NCBI GenBank assembly: GCA_964538065.1
Contig: CAZIDG010000015.1
Span: 1-64,000 of the forward strand
DNA from: G963664225 sp964538065
GTDB lineage: Bacteria; Verrucomicrobiota; Verrucomicrobiia; Limisphaerales; UBA1319
Length of the DNA: 64,000 nt
Direction of reading: 5' to 3'
The number at the start of each line of letters is the position of its first letter. Positions within the stretch are counted from its first letter, which is position 1. Positions 9,261 to 18,138 of this stretch are shown one piece after another. The translations under genes were made by a program, and so were the position numbers. The notes under the pieces are model-generated. The model worked only from the letters and a program-made list of their open reading frames with translations. It was not told the DNA's origin and did no database searches.

Positions 9261-10169
9261 TCAGATTGCATTCGGCGAAAGGACAATAAAGCGGTCTCGA
9301 TGCGAAAGATCTTGTTCGCGAGCCACCACGTGCCACTTGGCCTCTTCAAAAATGCCTCCTATGGCTTTGGATTGCCCATCACCATGTTCGGCCATGAGCA
9401 AACCATGAGGCCCAAGATATGGATGGGCAACCGATGCCAATAGACGGTAGAAATCCAAACCATCCTGTCCTCCATCCAGGGCCATGGCGGGGTCATAGTC
9501 GCGCACTTCAGGTTGGAGGTGGGCAATTTCCTCGTGGGGAATGTAAGGGGGATTGGTTACGATCAGATCATAGCGTTCCTCAGGAGGCACTGGGCTTAAG
9601 ACGTCACCCTCGAAGAAATGAATCCGGCCATCAAGGTGGTGCCGCATCGCGTTTTCCCGGGCAATTGCCAGGGCGGCCGATGAACGATCCACAGCATGCA
9701 CAGAGGCTCCCTCCACCTTATGGGCGATGGCGATGGCAAGACATCCACTGCCCGTGCCCACATCCAGGATAAGCGGAGGATGCCCCAATTGTGGGCCACA
9801 CTTTTGAAGATGGTTCCAGGCCATTTCGGCCAATTGTTCGGTCTCTGGACGGGGAATGAGGACCGATGAGGTGACTTTCAATTCCAAGCCGCAAAAGGAG
9901 ACCGACCCCACGATGTGTTGGAGGGGTTCGTGTTTTGACCGCCGCAGGATGGCACTGCGGGCTTGATTTGTTTGATCCTCTGTGACGACACGGTCGAATT
10001 CCAAGTACAGACGCAGGCGTGGCATGCCAAGCACATGAGCCAGCAACAATTCGCTTTGAAGACGTGGCGCTTCAATCCCTTTTTTCTCAAGGTATTCCGT
10101 GCCGCGTTGAATGGTTTCCAGGACCGTCACGCCAGGAGTGTACCCTGTATACGCCTGGGAATAAAGCAT
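9261..10169 (-). CDS. prmC: Peptide chain release factor glutamine methyltransferase
   Basis: This 302-residue HemK/PrmC protein methylates the Gln of the GGQ motif in release factors RF1 and RF2. The N-terminal helical domain (about residues 15-95) is followed by the Rossmann methyltransferase core, with SAM-binding DVGTGSGCLAIAIAH and the diagnostic catalytic motif TNPPYIPHEE. A region with IPRPETEQLAE precedes the core, as in the family. In many bacteria prfA lies directly upstream, but here the upstream neighbour is a divergent LysM gene. The start at 10169 gives a short N-terminal extension. A Val codon near residue 14 is another possibility. Confidence 0.95.
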   Translation of the reverse strand: MLYSQAYTGYTPGVTVLETIQRGTEYLEKKGIEAPRLQSELLLAHVLGMPRLRLYLEFDRVVTEDQTNQARSAILRRSKHEPLQHIVGSVSFCGLELKVTSSVLIPRPETEQLAEMAWNHLQKCGPQLGHPPLILDVGTGSGCLAIAIAHKVEGASVHAVDRSSAALAIARENAMRHHLDGRIHFFEGDVLSPVPPEERYDLIVTNPPYIPHEEIAHLQPEVRDYDPAMALDGGQDGLDFYRLLASVAHPYLGPHGLLMAEHGDGQSKAIGGIFEEAKWHVVAREQDLSHRDRFIVLSPNAI

Positions 10170-10242
10170 GAGTTACACTTGGAGGGGGAGGATGAGCCAG
10201 AAATGACTTGTGCTGGCAAGGAGGCATTCCTATGTTCTCAGC

Positions 10243-10887
10243 ATGCGACGATTCGTGTGGATTTTCCTTATCGCGGCGTTGGCGTGGGTGCCCATGCCGA
10301 AGGTTTTGGCGCAGGATGCAGATGCTGCGGCGGCGGAAGCGCGCCGACAGGCCGAGGAGGAGCGTTATCGGCGCCTGAACTCTGTCATTGAGCAACTGCA
10401 GGCTGATCAAGTGGCCATCATCAACAAGCTCAACAAATTAGGCGATGAAATAGGCCGGTTGAAGGAGGAAATCGAGCGCGTTAAAAGCAAGCCTGCGCCG
10501 AATTATGCCACTCCCGAGGATGTCCGGCGCCTTGCTGACAAGGTGCAGGAACTTGATCAGAAGCGGGACGCCGAGCGACGCCAGATGTTGGAAAAACTGG
10601 AAAAGCTGGCAGAAATGCCTCCACCGACAAAACAGCGCGAGGCCAAGCCAACCAAGGAAACACGCGAGCCTGCCTCTTCAAGTGCTTCGTCGACTCCTTC
10701 CGTGGAAATGAAAGGCTACGAATATGTTGTGCAAAAGGGTGACAGTTTGTCAGCCATTGTTGCCGAATATCGAAAGCAGGGAGTCAAGGTGACGGTGGAC
10801 ATGGTGCTTAAGGCAAATACTGGGCTCAAGGCCAACAACTTATACGTGGGGAAACGCATTTTCATTCCCGATCCGGCATTAAAGTAA
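10243..10887 (+). CDS. Secreted coiled-coil LysM-domain protein
   Basis: This 214-residue protein carries a signal peptide (MRRFVWIFLIAALAWVPMPKVLAQ), a long charged coiled coil (about residues 30-130, with Glu/Lys/Arg heptads), a Pro/Ser/Thr linker and a C-terminal LysM domain (YEYVVQKGDSLSAIVAEYRK to GKRIFIPDP). LysM domains bind N-acetylglucosamine polymers, so it probably binds peptidoglycan in the periplasm. The ATG at 10243 fits the signal peptide. A GTG at 10210 is in frame and would add eleven residues. GGAGG lies about 19 bases upstream of the chosen start, which is too far to be decisive. It is transcribed divergently from prmC, and a strong terminator follows. Confidence 0.8.
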   Translation: MRRFVWIFLIAALAWVPMPKVLAQDADAAAAEARRQAEEERYRRLNSVIEQLQADQVAIINKLNKLGDEIGRLKEEIERVKSKPAPNYATPEDVRRLADKVQELDQKRDAERRQMLEKLEKLAEMPPPTKQREAKPTKETREPASSSASSTPSVEMKGYEYVVQKGDSLSAIVAEYRKQGVKVTVDMVLKANTGLKANNLYVGKRIFIPDPALK

Positions 10888-10917
10888 CGTTGTAGTGATT
10901 TTAGTTCTTACGCTCAT

Positions 10918-10944
10918 GGCGGCCAGATTTTGGCCGCCTTTTTT
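10918..10944 (+). terminator. Rho-independent terminator after the LysM gene
   Basis: A perfect stem, GGCGGCCA/TGGCCGCC, with a five-base loop (GATTT) is followed by six T residues. It starts 30 bases after the LysM gene stop codon. Confidence 0.9.
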
Positions 10945-11160
10945 GTCCATATCCGGCAAACACGTTGACGATCCTGTAGAAGGCTTCAACTAATCCAGAT
11001 GCAAAGAAGGCCATGGAGCTTGATGTTGAACACCAGCCTCGAAACCATGGCCACAATGAAACGATCCATTCACATTATCCCAAGTGGATGCGACAGAAAA
11101 AGCATGTGACAAATCGCAAAATGTCCTGTAGGGGTTTCCCCTAATAACCCGCTATTCGTC

Positions 11161-12438
11161 ATGAAAAACATATCCCGTCGCCATTTCATTCGAACGAGTG
11201 CTGCAATGACTGCAGCGCCCATGATCCTTCCTGCGCGCTTATTGGGCAAGGAGGCCCCCAGCAACACCATCACCGTGGGTTTTATCGGAGTCGGAGACCA
11301 TGGAACGGGTTGGAACCTGCGCCGGTATTTGCAGTTCTCCGATGCCCGGGTGCTTGTCGTATGTGATGTCGATGGAGAACGAATGCGTCGAGCCAAGACC
11401 ATCGTGGATGAGCAGTACATGAATAAAGACTGTGCCGTCACGAAGGATTTCCGGGAGGTCCTGGCTCGCAAGGATATTGATGCGGTGATGATATCAACTC
11501 CTGACCACTGGCATACCTTGATCAGTGTCATGGCATTGCGGGCAGGCAAGGATGTGCAGTGTGAGAAACCAACCCTCACCATCGACGAGGGCAGGATACT
11601 GATTGAAACGGTCCGCAAGCACAACAAAGTGTTTCAGACCAGCACCGAGGATCGGTCTGTGCCTGTCTACCACCGCATGGCGGAATTGGTGCGTAATGGA
11701 CGGATTGGCAAATTGCAGAAAATCGAAGTCATTCTTCCCAAACAGCCAACAACGGCGGGGGATCCCACGCCTCAGCCGGTGCCACAGGACCTGGATTATG
11801 ACATGTGGCTGGGGCCGGCTCCCTTTGCGCCCTATACCAAGGATCGCGTGCATTTCAACTTCCGATGGATCTGGGATTACTCGGGCGGGATCATTTGCGA
11901 CTGGGGTACCCATTTATTCGACACGGCCCAATGGGCTAATGATACCGAGCACAGTGGACCTGTGGAGGTGGAGGGGACGGGCACTCATTGGGAAGGTGGA
12001 CTCTATAATACGGTTAAGGATTACGATTTAACCTACCGGTATGCGAATGGAGTGGTTATGACCTGCAAGCCTGGCGATCCCAGCATTAAATTCATCGGTT
12101 CAGAGGGGTGGGTGGGGAATCGGGGTTGGTTGGGCAAACTGGAAGCCAGTTCCGAAAAGATACTCGGTTCCAGGATTGGCCCGGATGAAGTTCATCTTTA
12201 TACCAATCCCGCGGGTGAACATCGTGATTTTTTGGATTGTGTCAGATCCCGCAAGGATCCCTATTTCCCTGTCGAAATTGGACATCGCGTGGCCACCGTC
12301 TGTCATCTGGGCAACATTGCCATCAGGCTGGGCCGCAAATTAAAATGGGATCCCGCTATGGAGGTTTTCATTAACGACGCCGAGGCCAATGCCATGCGCC
12401 AGGTGCGGCCCATGCGCAATCCATGGAAATTAACGTGA
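11161..12438 (+). CDS. Tat-exported Gfo/Idh/MocA-family oxidoreductase
   Basis: This 425-residue NAD(P)-dependent sugar or polyol dehydrogenase-like protein has a twin-arginine signal at the N-terminus (SRRHFIRTSAAMTAAPMILP, residues 5-24). The Rossmann domain starts at TVGFIGVGDHGTG (about residues 38-50). The typical catalytic-region signature CEKPTLTIDEG lies near residue 138. The C-terminal domain has the WDYSGGIICDWGTHLFDTAQW stretch expected of the family. Exported members of this group are abundant in Verrucomicrobia and Planctomycetes, but their substrates are mostly unknown. It is followed by a convergent gene and a shared hairpin. The family is certain and the substrate is not. Confidence 0.92.
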   Translation: MKNISRRHFIRTSAAMTAAPMILPARLLGKEAPSNTITVGFIGVGDHGTGWNLRRYLQFSDARVLVVCDVDGERMRRAKTIVDEQYMNKDCAVTKDFREVLARKDIDAVMISTPDHWHTLISVMALRAGKDVQCEKPTLTIDEGRILIETVRKHNKVFQTSTEDRSVPVYHRMAELVRNGRIGKLQKIEVILPKQPTTAGDPTPQPVPQDLDYDMWLGPAPFAPYTKDRVHFNFRWIWDYSGGIICDWGTHLFDTAQWANDTEHSGPVEVEGTGTHWEGGLYNTVKDYDLTYRYANGVVMTCKPGDPSIKFIGSEGWVGNRGWLGKLEASSEKILGSRIGPDEVHLYTNPAGEHRDFLDCVRSRKDPYFPVEIGHRVATVCHLGNIAIRLGRKLKWDPAMEVFINDAEANAMRQVRPMRNPWKLT

Positions 12439-12454
12439 TGGGGTTTGAATTGCG

Positions 12455-12483
12455 GCTGAGGGAATCTGCTGTCATCCCTCAGC
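12455..12483. terminator. Hairpin between convergent genes
   Basis: A perfect 9-bp inverted repeat, GCTGAGGGA/TCCCTCAGC, with an 11-base loop occupies the 52-base gap between two convergent stop codons. There is no long T run on either side, so it may work as a rho-independent terminator only weakly or may act as an mRNA 3' stabiliser. Confidence 0.5.
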
Positions 12484-12490
12484 ATCCATC

Positions 12491-15220
12491 TTAATCGTCA
12501 TCCTCATCCCTGGCGTTGGCGGTGGTGGCCCAGGTGGGGAACGGTTTTGTTGATCCCTTCATGGCGTGCCAAAGGATGCGGTTAAACAGCGCTTCCGGAC
12601 ATTGATCCACCTTTTTGAGTGGCAACCGGGCTGATGCATAGGCATGACGCCGCAACAAGGGATCCGATATCTTTTTGGGGTCAGGATTCATCTGATCGAT
12701 CGGAATGTTATTGGGCAACGCTGTGTACGGGGTGTAATCCGGTGTGTCAGTAAAGCAATCAAACATGGGCTGGGCGGTGGCATCAAATTGATTCATCGGT
12801 GGCAAGCCCAGAATTTGCTCCATGGTGCGCAATAGGCTCGTGGTGTTGTATTGCGTGTGAACGACAGCGCCTCGCTTCGTGTAGGGGCTGATGCAAAATG
12901 CCGTGGTGCGATATCCGCTCACGTGGTCCCAACCTGCCTGTGGATCATCTTCGATGGCAAAAATCACCGTTTCCTTCCAGAATCGACTATGACTGATGGC
13001 CTCAACGATTTTCCCGAAAGCAAGATCATTGTCGGCGACATACGCGGCGGGTGTAGGGCATCCGGCGGAGGTGCCACTGGTGTGGTTGTTGGGAAGACAG
13101 ATGATGACCAGGTTGGGGAATTCGCCTTTTTTCTCATATTCCTGGAGTTCGTTGGTGAAGAACTGGGCGCGAAAGGCATCTGGCACACTCATGTCCCACC
13201 CGACTGTATTGGTAGGCATATAAGGACGGAGGGATTCAACGGAAGGTTCGCTGGCAAAGATGACTTTGCCCTCCGGCTTCATAAACTCGCGATAACAATC
13301 CAGGAACGAGGGTGACCCTTTTTGTTTGGGATCAGCCCATCGGACTGCTGGCATCGCGAATTCGCCGTAATCGCGCAAGGTTTTGCCATGCGCCAGGACA
13401 TTGTCCCAGATAAATCCGGTAGGGGAATATACCAGGGCATCATTCTCATCGATTCCCATTCCATCGGGATAGCTGCGGGGCCAGCCGGCAAAGGAGCGTT
13501 CCAGATAGTCCGTGCCAAAGGCTGTTGTGGACCATTGGTGGCCATCTGCGCTCAAGATGCTGCAGCAGTAGGTGTTATCCAGAAGCACAAAGTCTCGAAC
13601 CATCTTGTGCTGGTTGGGACTGATTTTTTCTCCAAAAACACAGAGATCAGGATCCCCATTGCCTTGGGCAACGTCGCCCAGGACCTGGTCGTAGGTGCGG
13701 TTTTCCTTGATGATGTAAACACAGTGCTTGAAGACACTTGGTTCTCCAATGCGTTCGGGAACGGGACGGGCGGCTTGTCCAGGACGGGGTGGCAGGAGGG
13801 CTTGAGACAGCCGTTCTCGACGGTAATTTTGCCAGACCTTGGCGGAATAGGCTTCCAACTGTTTGGACTTGGGAAGTGAAATCAGAGAGAGAGAGCCGTT
13901 ATATTGGTGCGAGTTGAATTCTGGTCCTTTTGATTTGCGTTCCCGGCCTGCAGAATGCCCCTTGATATTGGCAACATGGATCATGCTTCGTCCACTGTCA
14001 TACGCCAAGGCTCCGGGAAACCATCCGCAGGGGATGAGTCCCTTGAGGACAGATTTCCCTGGCTTGAATTGAACGACAGCAACTGCATTTTGAGTGCCGT
14101 TGGCGACATAGAGTGTCCGGCCCTTGGAATCGAAGGCAAGAGCGTTGGGGCTTGCACCAAACAAGTCTGCAGGGTTCTTCTTGGTCCAGATGGTTTCAAT
14201 GACTGTGTCCGTGGTGGTATCAATGACGCTTAAGTTGTCACTCGCTGCGTTGGCGACCACGACATATTTCTGGTTGGGACTCACGGCCAGGGCTGACGAG
14301 TGAAGCCCCGTAATGACCTCCTTGAGGACCTTGCCCGAGCTCAAATCGATCACACTCACCGATCCTTCGTTGGCGATGAACTTGACTGGATCCACTCGCA
14401 CTTCAGTACCACGTCCGGCAGGACCAGTCAGATCTCCCGCCTTGGGTCTGCGCCCCCCCCAATTACTCACATAAATCTTACCCTGGGCCTGGGCGACATC
14501 AAATGGCGCCACCCCCACGTCGAACATGCGTAAAAGTTTGCCTGTTTCCGCGTCAAACTCGCCGAGCCGATTGGAGAGGTTTAAGGCCACATAGAGTCTC
14601 TTTCCATCTGCTGACAGAGCCAACCCAGCCGGAATCTCCTCCTTTCGGCGTGGGGCGTTGGCGTTGGGAATGGGGATTGAAAAGGCTGGGGTGACAACAT
14701 CGTTGGAATCGACCTGGAAGACTTTGATGCTGCCATTGACATTGGAGAGATAAAGGCGTCGCCCATCCTTTGAAAAGATCAAGCCTGTAAAGCTCAGTTG
14801 CCCATCCTTGTCTGGTTTGAGGATGTTTGCTGAAGCTGAAGCGGGATGGGGTTCGTTGAGACTATCGGAAGGAAGTACGACGCGTTGTTTGATGGCACCG
14901 GATTGCGGGTCCACAATGACCAATTGGCTGGTTTTACCCGATGTGGCCAGCATCCGTCCATTGGGCGACAGTGCGAGTGCCTGCGGTCTTAAACCGGGCA
15001 AATCAACCTGGATGCCTGCTGGAGTGATGATCTGATTGACAGGGGTTACGGTTCGATACACGCCGTGCCGGCCTACTGTTTCCTCCAGTTCATTTCCAGA
15101 AGGGCCTGCCTGGGTGGTGGTTACATCCGCAGAATATACCCTGAGCGTTGTAACGTTGAGTGCGTACAAAACGACGCCAATGGCCATGCGTCCCACAAAC
15201 GACATCACGAATGTCCTCAT
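12491..15220 (-). CDS. YVTN beta-propeller and phosphoesterase fusion protein, exported
   Basis: This 909-residue protein has a signal peptide (MRTFVMSFVGRMAIGVVLYAL) starting at 15220. The N-terminal half (about residues 60-450) is a beta-propeller with YVTN-type blades such as LALSPNGRMLATSG, LALSADGKRLYVAL, LAVSPNQKYVVVANAASDNL and TLYVANGTQNAVAVV. The C-terminal half (from about residue 490) is a phosphoesterase of the phospholipase C/acid phosphatase type, with YIIKENRTYDQVLGDV, SADGHQWSTTAFGTDY and FAIEDDPQAGWDHVSGYRT. Proteins with this layout are usually periplasmic or surface-exposed. Their substrate is not known. A further 175 codons are open upstream but overlap the divergent gene region and lack a signal peptide, so they were excluded. 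Confidence 0.85.
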   Translation of the reverse strand: MRTFVMSFVGRMAIGVVLYALNVTTLRVYSADVTTTQAGPSGNELEETVGRHGVYRTVTPVNQIITPAGIQVDLPGLRPQALALSPNGRMLATSGKTSQLVIVDPQSGAIKQRVVLPSDSLNEPHPASASANILKPDKDGQLSFTGLIFSKDGRRLYLSNVNGSIKVFQVDSNDVVTPAFSIPIPNANAPRRKEEIPAGLALSADGKRLYVALNLSNRLGEFDAETGKLLRMFDVGVAPFDVAQAQGKIYVSNWGGRRPKAGDLTGPAGRGTEVRVDPVKFIANEGSVSVIDLSSGKVLKEVITGLHSSALAVSPNQKYVVVANAASDNLSVIDTTTDTVIETIWTKKNPADLFGASPNALAFDSKGRTLYVANGTQNAVAVVQFKPGKSVLKGLIPCGWFPGALAYDSGRSMIHVANIKGHSAGRERKSKGPEFNSHQYNGSLSLISLPKSKQLEAYSAKVWQNYRRERLSQALLPPRPGQAARPVPERIGEPSVFKHCVYIIKENRTYDQVLGDVAQGNGDPDLCVFGEKISPNQHKMVRDFVLLDNTYCCSILSADGHQWSTTAFGTDYLERSFAGWPRSYPDGMGIDENDALVYSPTGFIWDNVLAHGKTLRDYGEFAMPAVRWADPKQKGSPSFLDCYREFMKPEGKVIFASEPSVESLRPYMPTNTVGWDMSVPDAFRAQFFTNELQEYEKKGEFPNLVIICLPNNHTSGTSAGCPTPAAYVADNDLAFGKIVEAISHSRFWKETVIFAIEDDPQAGWDHVSGYRTTAFCISPYTKRGAVVHTQYNTTSLLRTMEQILGLPPMNQFDATAQPMFDCFTDTPDYTPYTALPNNIPIDQMNPDPKKISDPLLRRHAYASARLPLKKVDQCPEALFNRILWHAMKGSTKPFPTWATTANARDEDDD

Positions 15221-15406
15221 GCTACGAGTTTTATAAAGGCTCCAACAAATTTCGCCAAGCAGCATTATATGGGGGTGATTTTTGCTTTTTTGAAGATCAA
15301 TCACCACATTTACAAAACAGGATTGCCAAGGTGGGGGCAAGTAGTGTAGCGCAACAGTGTGATTTATAGGTCTGACAAAAGAAATGAGGTGTCTTTTGCC
15401 GCCAAG

Positions 15407-16603
15407 ATGGCACGAAAAGAACCTCCGGTCGGTAGTGAAGCGTGGCTGCAACCTTGGGTGCAACTCAAGTATTACAGCTATCATCCATGCATATTCCCTG
15501 CGATGATCAAGACCGTGTCTCCGGAAGCAGGGGCCGGTCAGTGGGTGCATGTGTATGATCGTGAGGGCAAATACTTTGGACAAGGTTTTTACAATGCCAA
15601 GGCTCGCGTGCCCTTGCGCGTTTATTATCATGGCGACGAACCGACCAGCGAGGAATACCTGACCCAATTGATTGATCGTGCAGTGGGCTTTCGGCTCGAG
15701 ACACTTCAATTGCGCCAATCGACCGATGCCTTTCGTGTGATTCATTCGGATGGTGATGGTTTAAGTGGTTTGGTAGTAGATTGTTACGATGATACCCTGT
15801 CGGTTGAGGTGCACAGCCTGGGTGTGTTTCAACGCTTGCCGCAATGGCTTCCGTATTTACATCAACGGCTGGGAACTAAACGGGTGGTGGTGGAGATTGA
15901 GGACCGTGTGGCGAAGATGGAAGGCATTCCGGAATTTCATCGCCTCTCAGACAATGTGCGAACGGTGAAAATCCGTGAAAATGGTGTTCGGTTTGAGGTC
16001 GATTTTGAATCCGGCCATAAAACCGGTTTCTTCTGTGATCAACGCGAGAATCGGCGTTATTTTGCTTCGCTTGTCAAGGGACTCAGGGTGTTGGATTTAT
16101 GCTGCTATACGGGTGGTTTTGGCATCATGGCGATAGTATTCGGTGGCGCGAGCGAGGTGACAGGAGTGGATTTGGATGAGAAAGCCATCGCTCAGGCCAA
16201 ACGGAATGCCAACCTGAATCAGGCGCGCATTGATTACATCCACGTGGATGCCTTTTCCTATGCCCGCCAGATGCAGCGTAATACGGAGCGATGGGATGCC
16301 GTGGTGCTGGATCCACCCAAGCTCATCCTATCGCGCGAAGAAGTGGCTGACGGATGGCACAAATATCAGGATTTGAACGAGTTGGCGATTGACTTGGTCA
16401 AGCCCGGCGGGCTGTTGGCGACCTGTTCCTGCTCTGGTTTGCTGTCTGCTGGTGACTTCGAGCAGATCCTGATCAAGGCTGCTCACCGGCGCAAGCGCCG
16501 CCTGCAGATATTCAACCGCACGGGAGCCGCTCCCGACCATCCGATCTTGTCCACCTGTCCGGAAAGCAATTATCTCAAGGTGCTTTGGGCCCGCGTGCTT
16601 TAG
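15407..16603 (+). CDS. RlmI-type class I SAM-dependent rRNA methyltransferase
   Basis: This protein of 398 residues (from the ATG at 15407; a GTG at 15359 is also in frame) has an N-terminal PUA-like domain (PWVQLKYYSYHPCIF to ARVPLRVYYH), a central EEHEE-like domain and a Rossmann methyltransferase with VLDLCCYTGGFGI and DPPKLILSREE. A CSCS segment near the C-terminus (LLATCSCSGLL) holds the Cys expected for 5-methylcytosine formation. Its layout resembles RlmI (YccW), which methylates 23S rRNA C1962, but the exact target cannot be read from the sequence. It is divergent from the propeller/phosphoesterase gene. Confidence 0.88.
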   Translation: MARKEPPVGSEAWLQPWVQLKYYSYHPCIFPAMIKTVSPEAGAGQWVHVYDREGKYFGQGFYNAKARVPLRVYYHGDEPTSEEYLTQLIDRAVGFRLETLQLRQSTDAFRVIHSDGDGLSGLVVDCYDDTLSVEVHSLGVFQRLPQWLPYLHQRLGTKRVVVEIEDRVAKMEGIPEFHRLSDNVRTVKIRENGVRFEVDFESGHKTGFFCDQRENRRYFASLVKGLRVLDLCCYTGGFGIMAIVFGGASEVTGVDLDEKAIAQAKRNANLNQARIDYIHVDAFSYARQMQRNTERWDAVVLDPPKLILSREEVADGWHKYQDLNELAIDLVKPGGLLATCSCSGLLSAGDFEQILIKAAHRRKRRLQIFNRTGAAPDHPILSTCPESNYLKVLWARVL

Positions 16604-16638
16604 CATGGTAAGTGGACCTTTACGACTGCAGGGCTCCA

Positions 16639-16683
16639 AACAGCACGACTAGAAGTGCTGTTGATTCGACCGGGAAGAGTCGA
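16639..16683. repeat. Two consecutive inverted repeats
   Basis: AACAGCAC/GTGCTGTT (16639-16662, eight-base loop) is followed by TCGAC/GTCGA (16666-16683). They lie just after the methyltransferase stop codon and may serve as its terminator, although no clear T run follows either hairpin. Confidence 0.5.
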
Positions 16684-16691
16684 TTGTTTCG

Positions 16692-16725
16692 AAAAAAAAG
16701 AAGGCCGCTGGAATACAGCGGCCTT
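16692..16725 (-). terminator. Rho-independent terminator (minus strand)
   Basis: A perfect 10-bp stem, AAGGCCGCTG/CAGCGGCCTT (16701-16725), has a five-base loop. On the minus strand it is followed by eight consecutive T residues (complement of 16692-16699), so it terminates the TIM-barrel gene that ends at 16797. Confidence 0.88.
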
Positions 16726-16796
16726 GGTGAAAACGGTATGTGTTTTTAGGAACCGGCAAAGGCGTCATTGCAATCGCTCTGCCAGGTGATTCAGAA

Positions 16797-17693
16797 TCAG
16801 GCTTGTTCCCACTGATCGCGGATTAGCTTCACTGCTTTGGTCAAGGCGGCTTTACGTTCGCCCTTCGAACCGCACTCAAAGCTTACAAAGTCCTGATAGC
16901 CTATGACCTTGAGTCCCTTGAAACCATTCACGTAATTATCATTGTCATCATCGCCCGGCATGTTGCGGGTTTTGCGGCTGGCAATGTGAACATGGTGCAG
17001 ATATTTTTCCGCCGCGATAAACGCAGCCATATCGCTGGTTTCCTCCCAGGTCATATGCCAGAAGTCGCCCATCAGGCAAATGCCGGGATTGTTGACATCG
17101 CGACAGATGGCGGCGCCGTCCTCGACCTGGCGCAGGAAATGGCATTCACCACGATTCAGCGGTTCCAGCAAGATGCGTGTGCCGGCTTTCTGAGCATGGT
17201 CACCCAGTTCGGGCAGGAGCTTAACCAACAACTCCCGGGATTCCTGGTGGCCAAGCTTGGTTTGACCATTAAAGGCAGGGACGATGATTAATCCTGTGGA
17301 ACCCAGGGCACCGGCAGCCGTCAGGATCTCCTTCATGGTGGTGAGGGCCTTTTGGCGTTCCTCCTCCTTCTCGGAAATGATGACACCAGAGAAACCAGCG
17401 CAAATGGCGCTGATTTTGATCTTGCGGCCCTGGAGGGCTTTCTGAAATTCGTCTACACGATTGGCCAGGCCGCCACCGCCGGGTTCGAGACCTTCAATTC
17501 CCAGGCTTTCCAGAAAATCGAGTTTCTCTGTGAGCGTCTTGCCAGGGGCAACACCCTCCTGGCAGGAGATGCGCAATCGGGCCGGTTTGGCTGGATCGGG
17601 GAGGGAGATGGCGGCTGAAAGTTGCGGGGCCACAGCCATGGCAGCACCCGTCAGCGCCGACACTTTGAAGAAATCGCGACGATGTAGTTTCAT
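16797..17693 (-). CDS. Tat-exported sugar phosphate isomerase/epimerase-like TIM barrel
   Basis: This 298-residue protein of the AP endonuclease family 2/xylose-isomerase-like superfamily resembles hydroxypyruvate isomerases and sugar epimerases. A twin-arginine signal (MKLHRRDFFKVSALTGAAMA) supports the start at 17693. The TIM-barrel strands carry expected metal-ligand residues: Glu in RILLEPLNRGECHFL, Asp/His in LMGDFWHMTWEE, His in HHVHIASRKTR and the final Glu in FVSFECGSKGE. Exported copies like this often occur near Gfo/Idh oxidoreductases in this phylum, and one lies 5 kb away. The substrate is unknown. Confidence 0.88.
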   Translation of the reverse strand: MKLHRRDFFKVSALTGAAMAVAPQLSAAISLPDPAKPARLRISCQEGVAPGKTLTEKLDFLESLGIEGLEPGGGGLANRVDEFQKALQGRKIKISAICAGFSGVIISEKEEERQKALTTMKEILTAAGALGSTGLIIVPAFNGQTKLGHQESRELLVKLLPELGDHAQKAGTRILLEPLNRGECHFLRQVEDGAAICRDVNNPGICLMGDFWHMTWEETSDMAAFIAAEKYLHHVHIASRKTRNMPGDDDNDNYVNGFKGLKVIGYQDFVSFECGSKGERKAALTKAVKLIRDQWEQA

Positions 17694-17770
17694 ATTTGTT
17701 CTTTTAGATGGTCTTGGACACAAGGCTATTCAGTCTCCTGGCCCGCTGAAAGCACAAAATGAATGGATCA

Positions 17771-18115
17771 TCAACCCGGAGGCCAGCCCATGGGACGGCC
17801 ACCTAAAATATGGCAATGCAAATGCGGTACGGCTTCTCCGGCATCCCGGCCATTGTTAATGACCAAACGATAGCCCGATTCCTTAAGGCCAAGCTGTGCC
17901 GCGACCTCGGCTGCCTTGAGAAGAAGATGCCCCAGAAGGGCGTGGTCGGACGGTTGTGCCTGGCCTAGGCGAGCGATGGCTTTCTTGGGGATAACCAACA
18001 CATGCACGGGTGCTTGCGGCTTGATATCCCGAAAGGCAAAAACCTTGTCGTCCTCGTAAACAACATCACAGGGCAATTCCCGTGCGATCAGTTTTTCAAA
18101 CAGTGTTTTGCTCAT
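17771..18115 (-). CDS. HIT-family nucleotide hydrolase (HinT-like)
   Basis: This 114-residue HIT protein has the full histidine-triad motif AVPHLHCHILGGRPMGWPPG at its C-terminus and the N-terminal MSKTLFEKLIARELPCDVVY pattern of HinT-type purine nucleoside phosphoramidases. The ATG at 18115 matches the family start, and the 59 further upstream codons are not conserved in character. It lies 23 bases after an unknown gene on the same strand, forming an apparent operon with nrdR. Confidence 0.93.
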   Translation of the reverse strand: MSKTLFEKLIARELPCDVVYEDDKVFAFRDIKPQAPVHVLVIPKKAIARLGQAQPSDHALLGHLLLKAAEVAAQLGLKESGYRLVINNGRDAGEAVPHLHCHILGGRPMGWPPG

Positions 18116-18138
18116 AAAAGAGGAAGAAGAGGGAAGGA

